Positions 31,683-40,087 of a stretch of DNA of 64,000 bases are shown in pieces. Under the pieces are notes generated by a model that worked only from the letters and a program-made list of their open reading frames with translations, was not told the DNA's origin and made no database searches. The stretch comes from Microbacterium sp. oral taxon 186 str. F0373 (GTDB lineage Bacteria; Actinomycetota; Actinomycetes; Actinomycetales; Microbacteriaceae): NCBI RefSeq assembly GCF_000411455.1, contig NZ_KE150457.1, positions 1,018,023 to 1,082,022 of the forward strand. Direction: 5' to 3'. Positions within the stretch are counted from its first letter, which is position 1. Each line of letters opens with the position of its first letter. A program made the translations under genes and the position numbers.

Positions 31683-32303
31683 TCAGCGCGACCGGCGGCT
31701 CAGCAGGGGGCCGAGGGGGATCTCCAACAGCAGGACGAGCAACCAGAGAGCGCCGTACTGCGGAAAGAGCAGCACGAGCACGAGCGCGAGCGCCATCAAG
31801 ATCGCGCCGATCCAGTGCGTCAGCGGCGGTGCGGGTGCGCGGTCGCTCAGTCCCGCCCGCTGCAGCGCCACCGCCTGTACGCGCAGGATCACTCCGCCCA
31901 CCAGCATCGTTCCGACGTAGGCCCCCAGCCCGACCCGGTCTGTGCCCGGTCCGGCGAGATCGAGCGCCGTCGCGACCGGCAGGAAGACGATCGTCGCGAG
32001 CCAGAGGGTCTGCAGGCGGCCGACCAGGCGGTTGTAGCCGCGCGCATGCACGAACATCACGTGGTTGGCACGCCAGAAGGCCGCGATCACCACGAAGCTC
32101 AGCCCCGCAGAGATCATCCCGGTCACGTTGTCGGCGAAGAAGGCCGACGCCGACTCGGCATCCATCGCCTTATCCACCAGGGGCAGCACGACGAGAGTGA
32201 TCGCGATCGCGACGACCGCGTCGCTGAACGCGACGAGCCGGTCGAGGGCCTTCTCGCCTTGAGCGGCCCCGTGCGCGCCATCGTCGATCTGGTCTTCGGA
32301 CAT
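31683..32303 (-). CDS. TMEM175 family (DUF1211) protein, probable potassium channel
   Basis: A 206-residue protein with six helices. The first helix carries the family signature RLVAFSDAVVAIAITLVVLP, with the FSD motif that forms the pore in bacterial TMEM175 potassium channels. Bacterial members have one six-helix repeat, as here, and assemble as tetramers. ATG at 32303. Confidence 0.88.
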   Translation of the reverse strand: MSEDQIDDGAHGAAQGEKALDRLVAFSDAVVAIAITLVVLPLVDKAMDAESASAFFADNVTGMISAGLSFVVIAAFWRANHVMFVHARGYNRLVGRLQTLWLATIVFLPVATALDLAGPGTDRVGLGAYVGTMLVGGVILRVQAVALQRAGLSDRAPAPPLTHWIGAILMALALVLVLLFPQYGALWLLVLLLEIPLGPLLSRRSR

Positions 32304-32378
32304 GGCGCCAGGCTAGCGGGGCAGAGGGCCTGTGGAGAACTTCCGAGGCCGGCTCACGCGGATGGCTAGGATGCCGGG

Positions 32379-33053
32379 GTGACAGCCCCCCGCCTCGTTT
32401 CCCGTGCCGCATTCTCCCTCCTCGTCGCTGCCGGAGCCTTCGCCTTCGCGGGATGCGCCGCCGGAAGCGGGACTGCTGCGTCGCCGTCGGTCTCCGTGTC
32501 CGGAGCGGTCGGCGGCGGCACGGGCGCGCCGTCGGACGGGGCGACCGCTCCCGGGGAGGGAGATACCGGCGGGGGCGACGCCGGAGGCGGCAGCGCTCCG
32601 TCTGCGCCCACCATGGCGCTCGCCGACGTGCTCGCCCGCTACCCCGACTGTGCGGCCATGGGCTCTGTGCTCGGTTCGGCGATCGACGGACTCGAACTCG
32701 GCGACCAGAGCAACGAAGACGGCACCGTGCGGTGCACCTGGATGTCGACGACCGGTGACGACGTGAACACCGTCGACATCTCGGTGACGACCAACAACGG
32801 AGCCGGCGATGTGCCCAAGAAGGACGACATCGCCGCCATCGGGTCGGAGTACATCGCGGATGCGGCCGTCGAGGCTCGGGGCGGCATCGCCTACGGCACG
32901 ACGTCCACGGGAGACCTCCGCATCTACGGCACGCTCGTCGACGTACCGGGAGTGGGGGTTTCGATCAGCTCGGGCGCGCTCAACGAAGACCCGCGCATCT
33001 TCGGCGCCCCGGCCGTCGCCGCAGCCAAGCAGCTCCTCGGCATCGCCGGCTGA
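32379..33053 (+). CDS. Putative lipoprotein with Gly/Ser-rich linker
   Basis: A 224-residue protein. A signal peptide ends in the lipobox FAGC (Cys25), then a flexible Gly/Ser/Thr/Pro stretch to residue 75, then a domain with two Cys (YPDCAAMG, VRCTWMST) probably forming a disulfide. The latter part resembles DUF3558-type actinobacterial lipoproteins in layout, but I do not claim the family. GTG at 32379. Confidence 0.75.
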   Translation: MTAPRLVSRAAFSLLVAAGAFAFAGCAAGSGTAASPSVSVSGAVGGGTGAPSDGATAPGEGDTGGGDAGGGSAPSAPTMALADVLARYPDCAAMGSVLGSAIDGLELGDQSNEDGTVRCTWMSTTGDDVNTVDISVTTNNGAGDVPKKDDIAAIGSEYIADAAVEARGGIAYGTTSTGDLRIYGTLVDVPGVGVSISSGALNEDPRIFGAPAVAAAKQLLGIAG

Positions 33054-33128
33054 CGCGCCTCGACGTCGACCCTCGCCCGCTCCGTTGCCCGCCGGGCCCG
33101 CGCTCAGCCGCGTCCGATAAAATCCCTC

Positions 33129-34637
33129 GTGCCCGAAACGCCTGCAGACACCGAGATCACTCCCGACCCGGACGATGCGGCGACCCCGGCCCCCATCGCG
33201 ATCGACCCCCACGAGCTGGAGATCGCGCTGCGCGTCATCGACGCGGCATCCCTCCTCGATCGCGACGACCCCACCTACATCGCCCTGCGCCGCCAGACCG
33301 GCAAGATGTACAAGGACGTCAAGCGCATGTCGCGCAAGGAGAAGCGTCAGCGCATCGCCGACGCCGACCGTGCGGTCGTCGCCGCCACCGCGACGGGTGC
33401 ACCGGACCGCATCGACGACGAGACCCGCGGCATCCCGCTCGCGGCCCGCACCGCGGCCCCGACCGCGGGCGAGCTCATCAAGCCCCGCGCCTGCTATATC
33501 TGCAAAGAGCAGTACACGATCGTCGACGCGTTCTACCACCAGCTGTGCCCCGACTGCGCGGCGATGAGCCACGCCAAGCGCGACGCCCGCACCGACCTCA
33601 CCGGCCGTCGTGCCCTGCTCACGGGAGGCCGCGCGAAGATCGGCATGTACATCGCGCTGCGGCTGCTGCGCGACGGCGCCCACACGACCATCACGACCCG
33701 CTTCCCGCGCGACGCCGTCCGCCGCTTCTCGGCACTGCCCGACAGCGGCGACTGGATCCACCGACTCAAGATCGTCGGCATCGACCTGCGCGACCCCGCC
33801 CAGGTCATCGGCCTCGCGGATGCCGTCGCCGCCGACGGGCCGCTGGACATCCTCATCAACAACGCGGCGCAGACCGTGCGTCGCTCCGCCGGGGCGTACA
33901 AGCCGCTCGTGGACGCCGAGCTCGCGCCGCTGCCGCAGGGACCGCTGCCCGAATTGCTGACCTTCGGCCACACCAACGACGCCCACCCGCTCGCGCTGGC
34001 CCAGTCGGTGTCGAGCCATCCCATCCTCGCCGCCGCCGCTCGCACGGCGGAAGAGCTCACCGCCGAGGCGATGGCCGCCGGGTCGTCGTCGCTCGAGCGT
34101 CTCGCGGCGGGCACCGCGATCGACGCCGGCGGCCTCATCCCCGACGAGAACCACATCAACAGCTGGACGCAGTCGGTCGAGCAGGTCGAGCCGCTGGAGA
34201 TGCTCGAGGTGCAGCTGGCGAACATGACCGCGCCGTTCCTGCTCGTCTCGCGTCTGCGTCCCGCGATGGCGGCGTCACCGGCGCGGCGAAAGTACGTCGT
34301 GAACGTCTCGGCGATGGAGGGCGTGTTCGGCCGCGGCTACAAGGGTCCCGGTCACCCGCACACCAACATGGCGAAGGCGGCCCTCAACATGCTCACGCGC
34401 ACGAGCGCGCGCGAGATGTTCGAGACCGACGGCATCCTCATGACGGCCGTCGACACGGGGTGGATCACCGACGAGCGCCCGCACTACACGAAGGTGCGGC
34501 TCGCCGAGGAGGGCTTCCACGCCCCGCTCGACCTCGTGGACGGCGCCGCGCGCGTGTACGACCCGATCGTCCGCGGTGAGGCGGGCGAAGACCTCTTCGG
34601 CATCTTCCTCAAGGACTACCGCAAGAGCTCATGGTGA
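33129..34637 (+). CDS. SDR-family oxidoreductase with N-terminal zinc-finger extension
   Basis: A 502-residue protein. Residues 1-145 are an extension that ends in a possible zinc knuckle, CYICKEQYTIVDAFYHQLCP with a further DC. Residues 155-490 are a short-chain dehydrogenase: nucleotide loop RALLTGGRAKIGMYIALRLL, LDILINNAAQTVRR, VVNVSAMEGVFG, and HTNMAKAALNMLTR where Asn-Met-Ala-Lys replaces the normal YxxxK Tyr. The cofactor fold is sound, but the changed active site leaves the reaction open. GTG at 33129. Confidence 0.82.
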   Translation: MPETPADTEITPDPDDAATPAPIAIDPHELEIALRVIDAASLLDRDDPTYIALRRQTGKMYKDVKRMSRKEKRQRIADADRAVVAATATGAPDRIDDETRGIPLAARTAAPTAGELIKPRACYICKEQYTIVDAFYHQLCPDCAAMSHAKRDARTDLTGRRALLTGGRAKIGMYIALRLLRDGAHTTITTRFPRDAVRRFSALPDSGDWIHRLKIVGIDLRDPAQVIGLADAVAADGPLDILINNAAQTVRRSAGAYKPLVDAELAPLPQGPLPELLTFGHTNDAHPLALAQSVSSHPILAAAARTAEELTAEAMAAGSSSLERLAAGTAIDAGGLIPDENHINSWTQSVEQVEPLEMLEVQLANMTAPFLLVSRLRPAMAASPARRKYVVNVSAMEGVFGRGYKGPGHPHTNMAKAALNMLTRTSAREMFETDGILMTAVDTGWITDERPHYTKVRLAEEGFHAPLDLVDGAARVYDPIVRGEAGEDLFGIFLKDYRKSSW

Positions 34638-34662
34638 GCCGGTCGGCTTCCGTCGGAGGCGC

Positions 34663-35091
34663 TCAGGCCTCCGGCAGGAAGTAGGCCGCCGCGAGGGGTG
34701 CGACCTCCAGAGCGGATGCCGCGGCGCGGTCGACCCAGCGGAGCTCCTCGATCTCGGCATCCGTCACCGGCTGCTGGTCGCCGATGTCGACGCGGAAGAC
34801 GTCCGCCACGACGGCGAAACCCGGCTCGTTGGCGGCGGGGGCGGTGAACTCGCCGAGCGGCGTGAGGTCTGTCGGTTGCAGGCGCAGCCCCACCTCTTCG
34901 GCGAGCTCGCGGAGGAGCGTCTGCGCGGCATCCTCACCCGCCTCCGGCTTGCCGCCGGGCTGCATGAACGCGGTCGTCCCCGCCTTGCGCACGAGCAGCA
35001 GCCGTCCGTCGGCGTCGGTGATCACGGCGGCGGAGACACGGATCGAGCGAGCCGGATCGGTCGTGGGGATCGGCGGAGGCGTCGAGGTCAC
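34663..35091 (-). CDS. NUDIX hydrolase
   Basis: A 142-residue protein with the Nudix box GGKPEAGEDAAQTLLRELAE followed by EVGL, all the Glu and Gly of the consensus being present. Such enzymes hydrolyse nucleoside diphosphates linked to another group, often damaged nucleotides. GTG start at 35091. Convergent with the SDR gene and divergent from the S51 peptidase gene 68 bases away. Confidence 0.9.
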   Translation of the reverse strand: MTSTPPPIPTTDPARSIRVSAAVITDADGRLLLVRKAGTTAFMQPGGKPEAGEDAAQTLLRELAEEVGLRLQPTDLTPLGEFTAPAANEPGFAVVADVFRVDIGDQQPVTDAEIEELRWVDRAAASALEVAPLAAAYFLPEA

Positions 35092-35159
35092 CCTCGCACG
35101 CTAACACTCCGGCGCCCCGGCCCCTGTTCGAGCGCCGCCGCACACGGTTGACTGGGCAC

Positions 35160-35834
35160 ATGAAGCTTCTGCTGACCTCGGGCGGCGTGACCAACGACAG
35201 CATCCGCACCGCGCTCGAAGACATGCTCGGCACACCCATCGCGGACAGTTCTGCGTTGTTCGTGCCGACGGCGCAGTGGGGCCAGCCGATGTGCTCGCCC
35301 GAGACGGTGTGGCGCTCCACGGCGGGCCGGTGGCCGGGCGGCATCGACAGCCCGGTCGAACTTGGGTGGCGCTCGGTCGGGGTGCTCGAGCTCACTGCCC
35401 TGCCGACGATCGCGCCCGAGCGATGGATGCCGTGGGTGCGCGAGGCCGATGCGCTGCTCGTCGACGGCGGCGAGGCGGTGTATCTGGCGGAGTGGATCCG
35501 CCGGTCGGGTCTGGCCGATCTGATCCCCGAGCTGCACGACACCGTGTGGGTCGGCATCAGCGCGGGCAGTATGGCCCTGACGCCGCGCGTGGGGCCGGAG
35601 TTCGTGGACCGGCATCCGGGCGGCACCGACGAGACGCTGGGGCTGGTCGACTTCTCGATCTTCCCGCACCTGGACTACCCGGGCTGGACGGGGAACACGA
35701 CCGCGGCGGCCCGCCGGTGGGCGGAGGGTATCCGCGGTCGCGCCTACGCGATCGACGACCAGACGGCGATCCGTGTCGTCGACGGCGTGGTCGATGTGAT
35801 CTCCGAGGGCAACTGGGAGCTGCTCAACGGGTGA
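35160..35834 (+). CDS. S51-family peptidase-like protein (PepE type)
   Basis: A 224-residue protein of the S51 family (class I glutamine amidotransferase-like fold). LLLTSGGVTN opens the fold and VWVGISAGSMALTPR carries the nucleophile Ser in SAGS. Members cleave N-terminal Asp dipeptides or act as related hydrolases. ATG 35160 is preferred to the in-frame start at 35148 because the first beta strand then begins at residue 2. Confidence 0.83.
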   Translation: MKLLLTSGGVTNDSIRTALEDMLGTPIADSSALFVPTAQWGQPMCSPETVWRSTAGRWPGGIDSPVELGWRSVGVLELTALPTIAPERWMPWVREADALLVDGGEAVYLAEWIRRSGLADLIPELHDTVWVGISAGSMALTPRVGPEFVDRHPGGTDETLGLVDFSIFPHLDYPGWTGNTTAAARRWAEGIRGRAYAIDDQTAIRVVDGVVDVISEGNWELLNG

Positions 35835-35859
35835 GCCTGCCGCCGGGCGCTCCTACTGC

Positions 35860-36909
35860 TCAGACCGTCAGCATCACCTTGAGCGCCTCGCGGGAGTCCA
35901 TCGCGGCGTAGGCGGCCGGAGCGTCGTCGAGCGGCATGATCCGGTCGAACACGCGGCCGGGCTCGATCGTGCCGTCCAGCACCAGCGGAATGGCGTCCTC
36001 GAGGTACGCGCGCACGGGGGCCACGCCGCCGGTCAGGGTGATGTTCTTGCCGAACAGCGACGCGAAGCCCACGGGCGCGCTCTCGTACTGCGGAACGCCG
36101 ACGCGCGAGATGACCCCACCGGGGCGGACGACACCGTACGACTGCTCGTACGCCGGCATGTGTCCCACCGCCTCGATCACCACGTGGCTGCCCTCACCGT
36201 CGGTGAGATCCATCACCCGCGCGATGCCCTCCGCGCCGCGCTCGGCGACGACATCGGTGGCGCCGAACTCGACGCCCAGGTCGGTGCGGTCGGTGTGGCG
36301 GCCCATGAGGATGATCCGCTCCGCTCCGAGGGTGCGGGCGGCGAGCACCGCCGACAGGCCCACGGCGCCGTCGCCGACGACCGTGACCGTCTGGCCGGGC
36401 TGCACGCGAGCCAGGTGCGCGGCGTGATAGCCCGTCAGGTACACATCCGACAGTGTCAGCAGCGACGCCAGCAGAGAATCGGATGCCGCGTCGGGGTCGA
36501 CGTCGGGGACGACCACGAGCGTGCCATCGGCCTGGGGGATGAGGGCGCGCTCGGCCTGCAGGCCCCCGACCCGCCCGTTGCCGTAGAAGCCGCCGTGCAC
36601 GCAGGAGGTCTGGAAGCCCTCGCGGCAGAAGACGCAGGTGTTGTCGGAGTACACGAACGGCACGATGACGAAGTCGCCCGGGCGCACCGTGGTGACGTCG
36701 GCGCCGGTCTCCTCGACGACGGCGATGAGCTCGTGCCCCATGCGGCGGCCCGTCGCACTGTCGCCCATCGAGTGATAGGGATGCAGGTCCGAACCGCAGA
36801 CGCACGCGCGGACGATCCGCACGACCGCGTCGGTCGGCTGCTGGATGACGGGATCGGGGACGTTCTCGACGCGGACGTCTCCGGCGCCGAACATGACGGT
36901 TGCTCGCAT
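35860..36909 (-). CDS. Zinc-dependent alcohol dehydrogenase
   Basis: A 349-residue medium-chain dehydrogenase. Catalytic zinc ligands occur in ACVCGSDLHPYH and GHELIAVVEETGA; the structural site is reduced to NTCVFCREGFQTSC. The NAD fold has VTVVGDGAVGLSAVLAARTL. The segment ERALIPQADGTL and the general form resemble zinc-dependent dehydrogenases of the Tdh/YjmD group. Substrate unknown. ATG at 36909. Confidence 0.9.
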   Translation of the reverse strand: MRATVMFGAGDVRVENVPDPVIQQPTDAVVRIVRACVCGSDLHPYHSMGDSATGRRMGHELIAVVEETGADVTTVRPGDFVIVPFVYSDNTCVFCREGFQTSCVHGGFYGNGRVGGLQAERALIPQADGTLVVVPDVDPDAASDSLLASLLTLSDVYLTGYHAAHLARVQPGQTVTVVGDGAVGLSAVLAARTLGAERIILMGRHTDRTDLGVEFGATDVVAERGAEGIARVMDLTDGEGSHVVIEAVGHMPAYEQSYGVVRPGGVISRVGVPQYESAPVGFASLFGKNITLTGGVAPVRAYLEDAIPLVLDGTIEPGRVFDRIMPLDDAPAAYAAMDSREALKVMLTV

Positions 36910-37052
36910 GAGTCCATTTCACGCCATCCGCCCGACCCTTTCTCCCACCCCGCGCCCAGGAGTGGGCACCGCAGGGTCGCGCTCCCGTCCAGAACCGCTG
37001 GTCAGGCGTTCTTTCTCGTCGTGAGCAGACGGGGGGATGCTGGTCGAAAAAC

Positions 37053-37229
37053 TCAGTGGGAACGGGTGATCGCGCCCACGGTTCCGAGGAACCCGAACAC
37101 GAACAGACCCACGCAGGAGATCACGAAGCCCCAGATGGCGAGCTGACTGAAGGGCAGCCGCGGAGCCGGCGCAGGGATTGACTCCTCGGCGCCGGAGGGG
37201 TGATGAGGCGTGTGCTCGGGTTCATCCAT
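37053..37229 (-). CDS. Short DUF4190-like membrane protein, apparently truncated
   Basis: A 58-residue frame from ATG 37229 to TGA 37053: a His/Pro/Glu-rich N-terminus and one helix, LAIWGFVISCVGLFVFGFLG, ending TVGAITRSH. This is the first-helix pattern of DUF4190 proteins, which normally continue with a short loop and a second helix. The second half is absent here, so either it is a short version or it lost its end. The rest of the 36910-37251 gap has no gene. Confidence 0.6.
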   Translation of the reverse strand: MDEPEHTPHHPSGAEESIPAPAPRLPFSQLAIWGFVISCVGLFVFGFLGTVGAITRSH

Positions 37230-37251
37230 AGGGCCGTTTTCGCACGCGGCG

Positions 37252-38493
37252 CTATGTTCCGACTGAACCTCGCAGCCGCAGCGCGAGGAAGAGCGCCGCG
37301 CACAGCGTCGTGAGCCCCGCCGCGAGGAGGACGACGGCCGTCCAGCCCGCGCTCGCGAACAGGTGCGTGGATGCCGCGCCCGACAGGGTGCTGCCGAGGT
37401 AATAGGTCAGCAGGTATGCGCTCGATGCCCGCGAGGTGCTGCGCCCCACCGCCTGAGCGCGCGCGACGACCCACCCGCTGAGGATCGAGTGCGTTCCGAG
37501 GAACGCCGCTGTGAGCAGCCCCAGACCGGCGAACACGGCGATCACGTTCGGCCAGAACACCAGACCGATCGCCGCGAGCGTGGCGATCGCGCCGAGCAGA
37601 GAGGTGACCGCGCGGCCGAGGCGTCTCGAGATCCGGTGGAACAGGCCCGGCGCGAGGATGCCGAGGGGGTAGGCGAAGTAGACGAACACCTCTGCCGCGC
37701 CGAGTGAGAACGGGGGCCCGTCCAGCCGGAACGGCACCGCGTTGTACAACCCGACGAAGGTCGCCATAGCGAGCGCTCCCGCCACGCACACGGTGAGGAT
37801 GACGGGGTCGCGAAGCGACGCGACGGTGCCGCCGAGCAGGTCGCCGATCCGCAGGGGCAGCGGTGCCGCGCCGTCGCGGGGGAGCGCGAACCAGACCAGC
37901 ACGCCGACGATGACGCTCAGCGCACCGAGCACGGTGCTCACGAGCTGCCAGCCGCCGAGGGCGGCCAGCGGCAGCGGCGCGAGGCGGCCCACGGCACCGC
38001 CGAGCGCCGTGCCGGAGATGTACAGCGCGTTGGCGCGCCCGTGGGCGTCGTCGCGGACGGCGTCCCGCAGGTACGCGAGCGCGACGGCCGGGAGCACCGC
38101 CAGTGCCAGGCCCCCCGCGGCGCGGAGGGCGAGAAACGCCTCCCACGTGGGTGCGAACGCGCACGCCACCGAGAGAACGCCGGCGACCACGAGCGATCCG
38201 CTCATCGCGGACACCCGCCCGATGCGGTCGGACAGCGGGGCCGACAGCAGCAGGCCGAGGAGCATGGCCGCCGTCGTCGCCGAGATCGCGAGTCCGCTGG
38301 CGCCGGCATCCACCCCGAACGACGCCGCGATCGACGGCAGCAGCGGTTGCGGGAAGTAGATGATCGCGAAGTTCGCGAGGCCGCCAGCGGCGAGCAGGCC
38401 CACGACGCGTCGGTAGGAGGCGGTGCCTGCGGCGATGCGCGCGATCGACCCGGTGGGGGTGCGATCGAGCAGGGTGACGGCCATGCGGACCAT
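37252..38493 (-). CDS. MFS transporter
   Basis: A 413-residue major facilitator with 12 helices. The loop between helices 2 and 3 has APLSDRIGRVSAMSGSL, the family motif A. The form is that of the inner-membrane drug or metabolite exporters of the YnfM/Bcr type. It is divergent from a LysR regulator gene 74 bases away with a LysR-type dyad between them, so the regulator probably controls it. ATG 38484 is an alternative start. Confidence 0.88.
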   Translation of the reverse strand: MVRMAVTLLDRTPTGSIARIAAGTASYRRVVGLLAAGGLANFAIIYFPQPLLPSIAASFGVDAGASGLAISATTAAMLLGLLLSAPLSDRIGRVSAMSGSLVVAGVLSVACAFAPTWEAFLALRAAGGLALAVLPAVALAYLRDAVRDDAHGRANALYISGTALGGAVGRLAPLPLAALGGWQLVSTVLGALSVIVGVLVWFALPRDGAAPLPLRIGDLLGGTVASLRDPVILTVCVAGALAMATFVGLYNAVPFRLDGPPFSLGAAEVFVYFAYPLGILAPGLFHRISRRLGRAVTSLLGAIATLAAIGLVFWPNVIAVFAGLGLLTAAFLGTHSILSGWVVARAQAVGRSTSRASSAYLLTYYLGSTLSGAASTHLFASAGWTAVVLLAAGLTTLCAALFLALRLRGSVGT

Positions 38494-38542
38494 CGTCGTC
38501 CCGCGCAGGGATGGGCAGGAAATGAAACGAAAGCCGCTTTTG

Positions 38543-38557
38543 ATGCGTTCAGCGCAT
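38543..38557. promoter_or_regulatory. LysR-type operator (T-N11-A dyad)
   Basis: ATGCG-TTCAG-CGCAT is a perfect 5-5-5 dyad with the T-N11-A form preferred by LysR-family regulators. It lies in the short gap between the divergent MFS and lysR genes, 11 bases before the lysR start. Confidence 0.7.
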
Positions 38558-38567
38558 AATCGGTGTC

Positions 38568-39446
38568 ATGGACGAGCAGACCCTCCGCATCTTCCTGTCG
38601 TTGGCCGAGACGCAGAACACACGCGACACCGCCGCGGAACTGCGCGTCAACCAGTCGAACGTGTCACGCGCGCTCGCGCGACTCGAAGACGAGGTCGGGA
38701 TGGCGCTGTTCGCCCGACACGGCAAACGGCTCGAGCTGAACGCGAACGGCCTCGCCTTCCGCGCCGACGCGGCAGGCGTCCTCGACGCGGTCGAGTCGGC
38801 CCGCCGTCACGCCGAGCTGATCGCCGACGAGGGGCGGCTGCTGCGCGTCGGGTTCCTGCACTCGGTGGCGCGGTGGATGGTGCCCGACGTCATCCAGCGC
38901 TTCCGCGCACTGCGACCCGACGTGCGGGTCTCGCTGCGTCAGGGTTTCGCGCGCGACCTCTACGGCTGGCTCGCCCTCGACACGATCGACGTCGCCTTGA
39001 GCACGGCACCGCTCGCCACCTCCGCGACCTCCGACGACATCGGATGGCAGCCGCTCGCCGAAGAGCCGCTGTGCATCGCCGTCCCCGCGGGCCATCCGCT
39101 CGCGGCGGCATCCGGCCCGGTCGATGTGCGTGCGTTGGCAGGGCGCGACTTCATCGGCTTCTCGCGCATCGCCGAGCTCCGCACCGCCGTCACCGACATC
39201 CTCGACGAGGCCGACGTCGCCGTGAACGTCACGTTCGAAAGCAGCGAGATCGACACCATGCGCAGCCTCGTCGCCGGTGGGCTCGGGGTCTCGATCCTGC
39301 CGCGCACACCGGGCCGCGACGACCCGGGCGTCGTCTATCTCCCGCTGCAGCCGCAGCGCGTGCGTGCGATCGGCATCGCCTGGAGCACGACCGCCCAGGG
39401 TGCCCGCTACGCGAAGGAGCTCGTCGCCGCGCTGCGGGAGCGGTGA
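38568..39446 (+). CDS. LysR-family transcriptional regulator
   Basis: A 292-residue regulator: N-terminal helix-turn-helix at residues 1-60 (LRIFLSLAETQNTRDTAAEL, NQSNVSRALARLEDEVG) and a substrate-binding domain from residue 88 (LLRVGFLHSVARWMVPDVIQ). Probably controls the divergent MFS gene through the dyad at 38543-38557. ATG at 38568. Confidence 0.93.
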   Translation: MDEQTLRIFLSLAETQNTRDTAAELRVNQSNVSRALARLEDEVGMALFARHGKRLELNANGLAFRADAAGVLDAVESARRHAELIADEGRLLRVGFLHSVARWMVPDVIQRFRALRPDVRVSLRQGFARDLYGWLALDTIDVALSTAPLATSATSDDIGWQPLAEEPLCIAVPAGHPLAAASGPVDVRALAGRDFIGFSRIAELRTAVTDILDEADVAVNVTFESSEIDTMRSLVAGGLGVSILPRTPGRDDPGVVYLPLQPQRVRAIGIAWSTTAQGARYAKELVAALRER

Positions 39447-39502
39447 GGGGGTCGCGGGACAGGGCGTGGTGGTGCGCATCCGTGGTCGATACAGTTGGCG
39501 GC

Positions 39503-39919
39503 ATGACGCCGGCGCGGAGGATTGTCGTCGTCGGCTTGAGTGCAGCGCTCGCGGTCGGGCTCAGCGGCTGCACGATGAACGAGCTCATCTGGGGTGCCGA
39601 CGGCGCGCATGTCATCGACACGACCCAGAGGCTGATCACGGCTGCGGCGGCGCGAGAGGCTGACGGGCTCGTCTGTGCGGGCTCCGACCCCGACCTCCGC
39701 GACCCGGCGGATTGGGACGGGGTCACCGCTCAAGAGCCCGAGCGGTTCGTCGCCGCCCACTGGCCCGAGATGGCCCCTCATGATCCGACGTGGAGCATCA
39801 ACCTCTCGCTCCCTGCGTCGCGCGTCATCGCGGGTGCGCAGTATCCGGGCGACGTCTTCTACCGGGAGGTCGACGGCGAGCTCTGTCTCGTCGACATCGC
39901 CTGGTGGACGGTGCAGTAG
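39503..39919 (+). CDS. Putative lipoprotein
   Basis: A 138-residue protein with signal peptide and lipobox LSGC (Cys23). Two Cys (VCAGSD and LCLVDI) may form a disulfide in the outer domain. No family recognised. ATG 39503 is chosen because the signal peptide starts there; the frame is open further upstream but has no coding character. Confidence 0.7.
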   Translation: MTPARRIVVVGLSAALAVGLSGCTMNELIWGADGAHVIDTTQRLITAAAAREADGLVCAGSDPDLRDPADWDGVTAQEPERFVAAHWPEMAPHDPTWSINLSLPASRVIAGAQYPGDVFYREVDGELCLVDIAWWTVQ

Positions 39920-40087
39920 TCGCGGCGAGGCCCCACAGCCTCGGAATCGACGGGCGGACGAGATGACCGGTCGACGGGGCCGATTCGGACACACGGATGC
40001 CGCGGCATCCGCCAGAATCGTGGTGCCCGTGCGGCGCGCACCGGCGGGATCTCCGCTCGACCGCCCTCTCCCGAAGGACGTGACCCG

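Noticed and set aside
32313..34154. A 613-codon minus-strand frame
   Set aside because: Antisense to the lipoprotein and SDR genes, which have signal peptide, lipobox and nucleotide-binding motifs.
37053..37229. A riboswitch or small RNA in the 36910-37251 gap
   Set aside because: No conserved-looking aptamer or stem was seen; the only coding signal is the short DUF4190-like frame.
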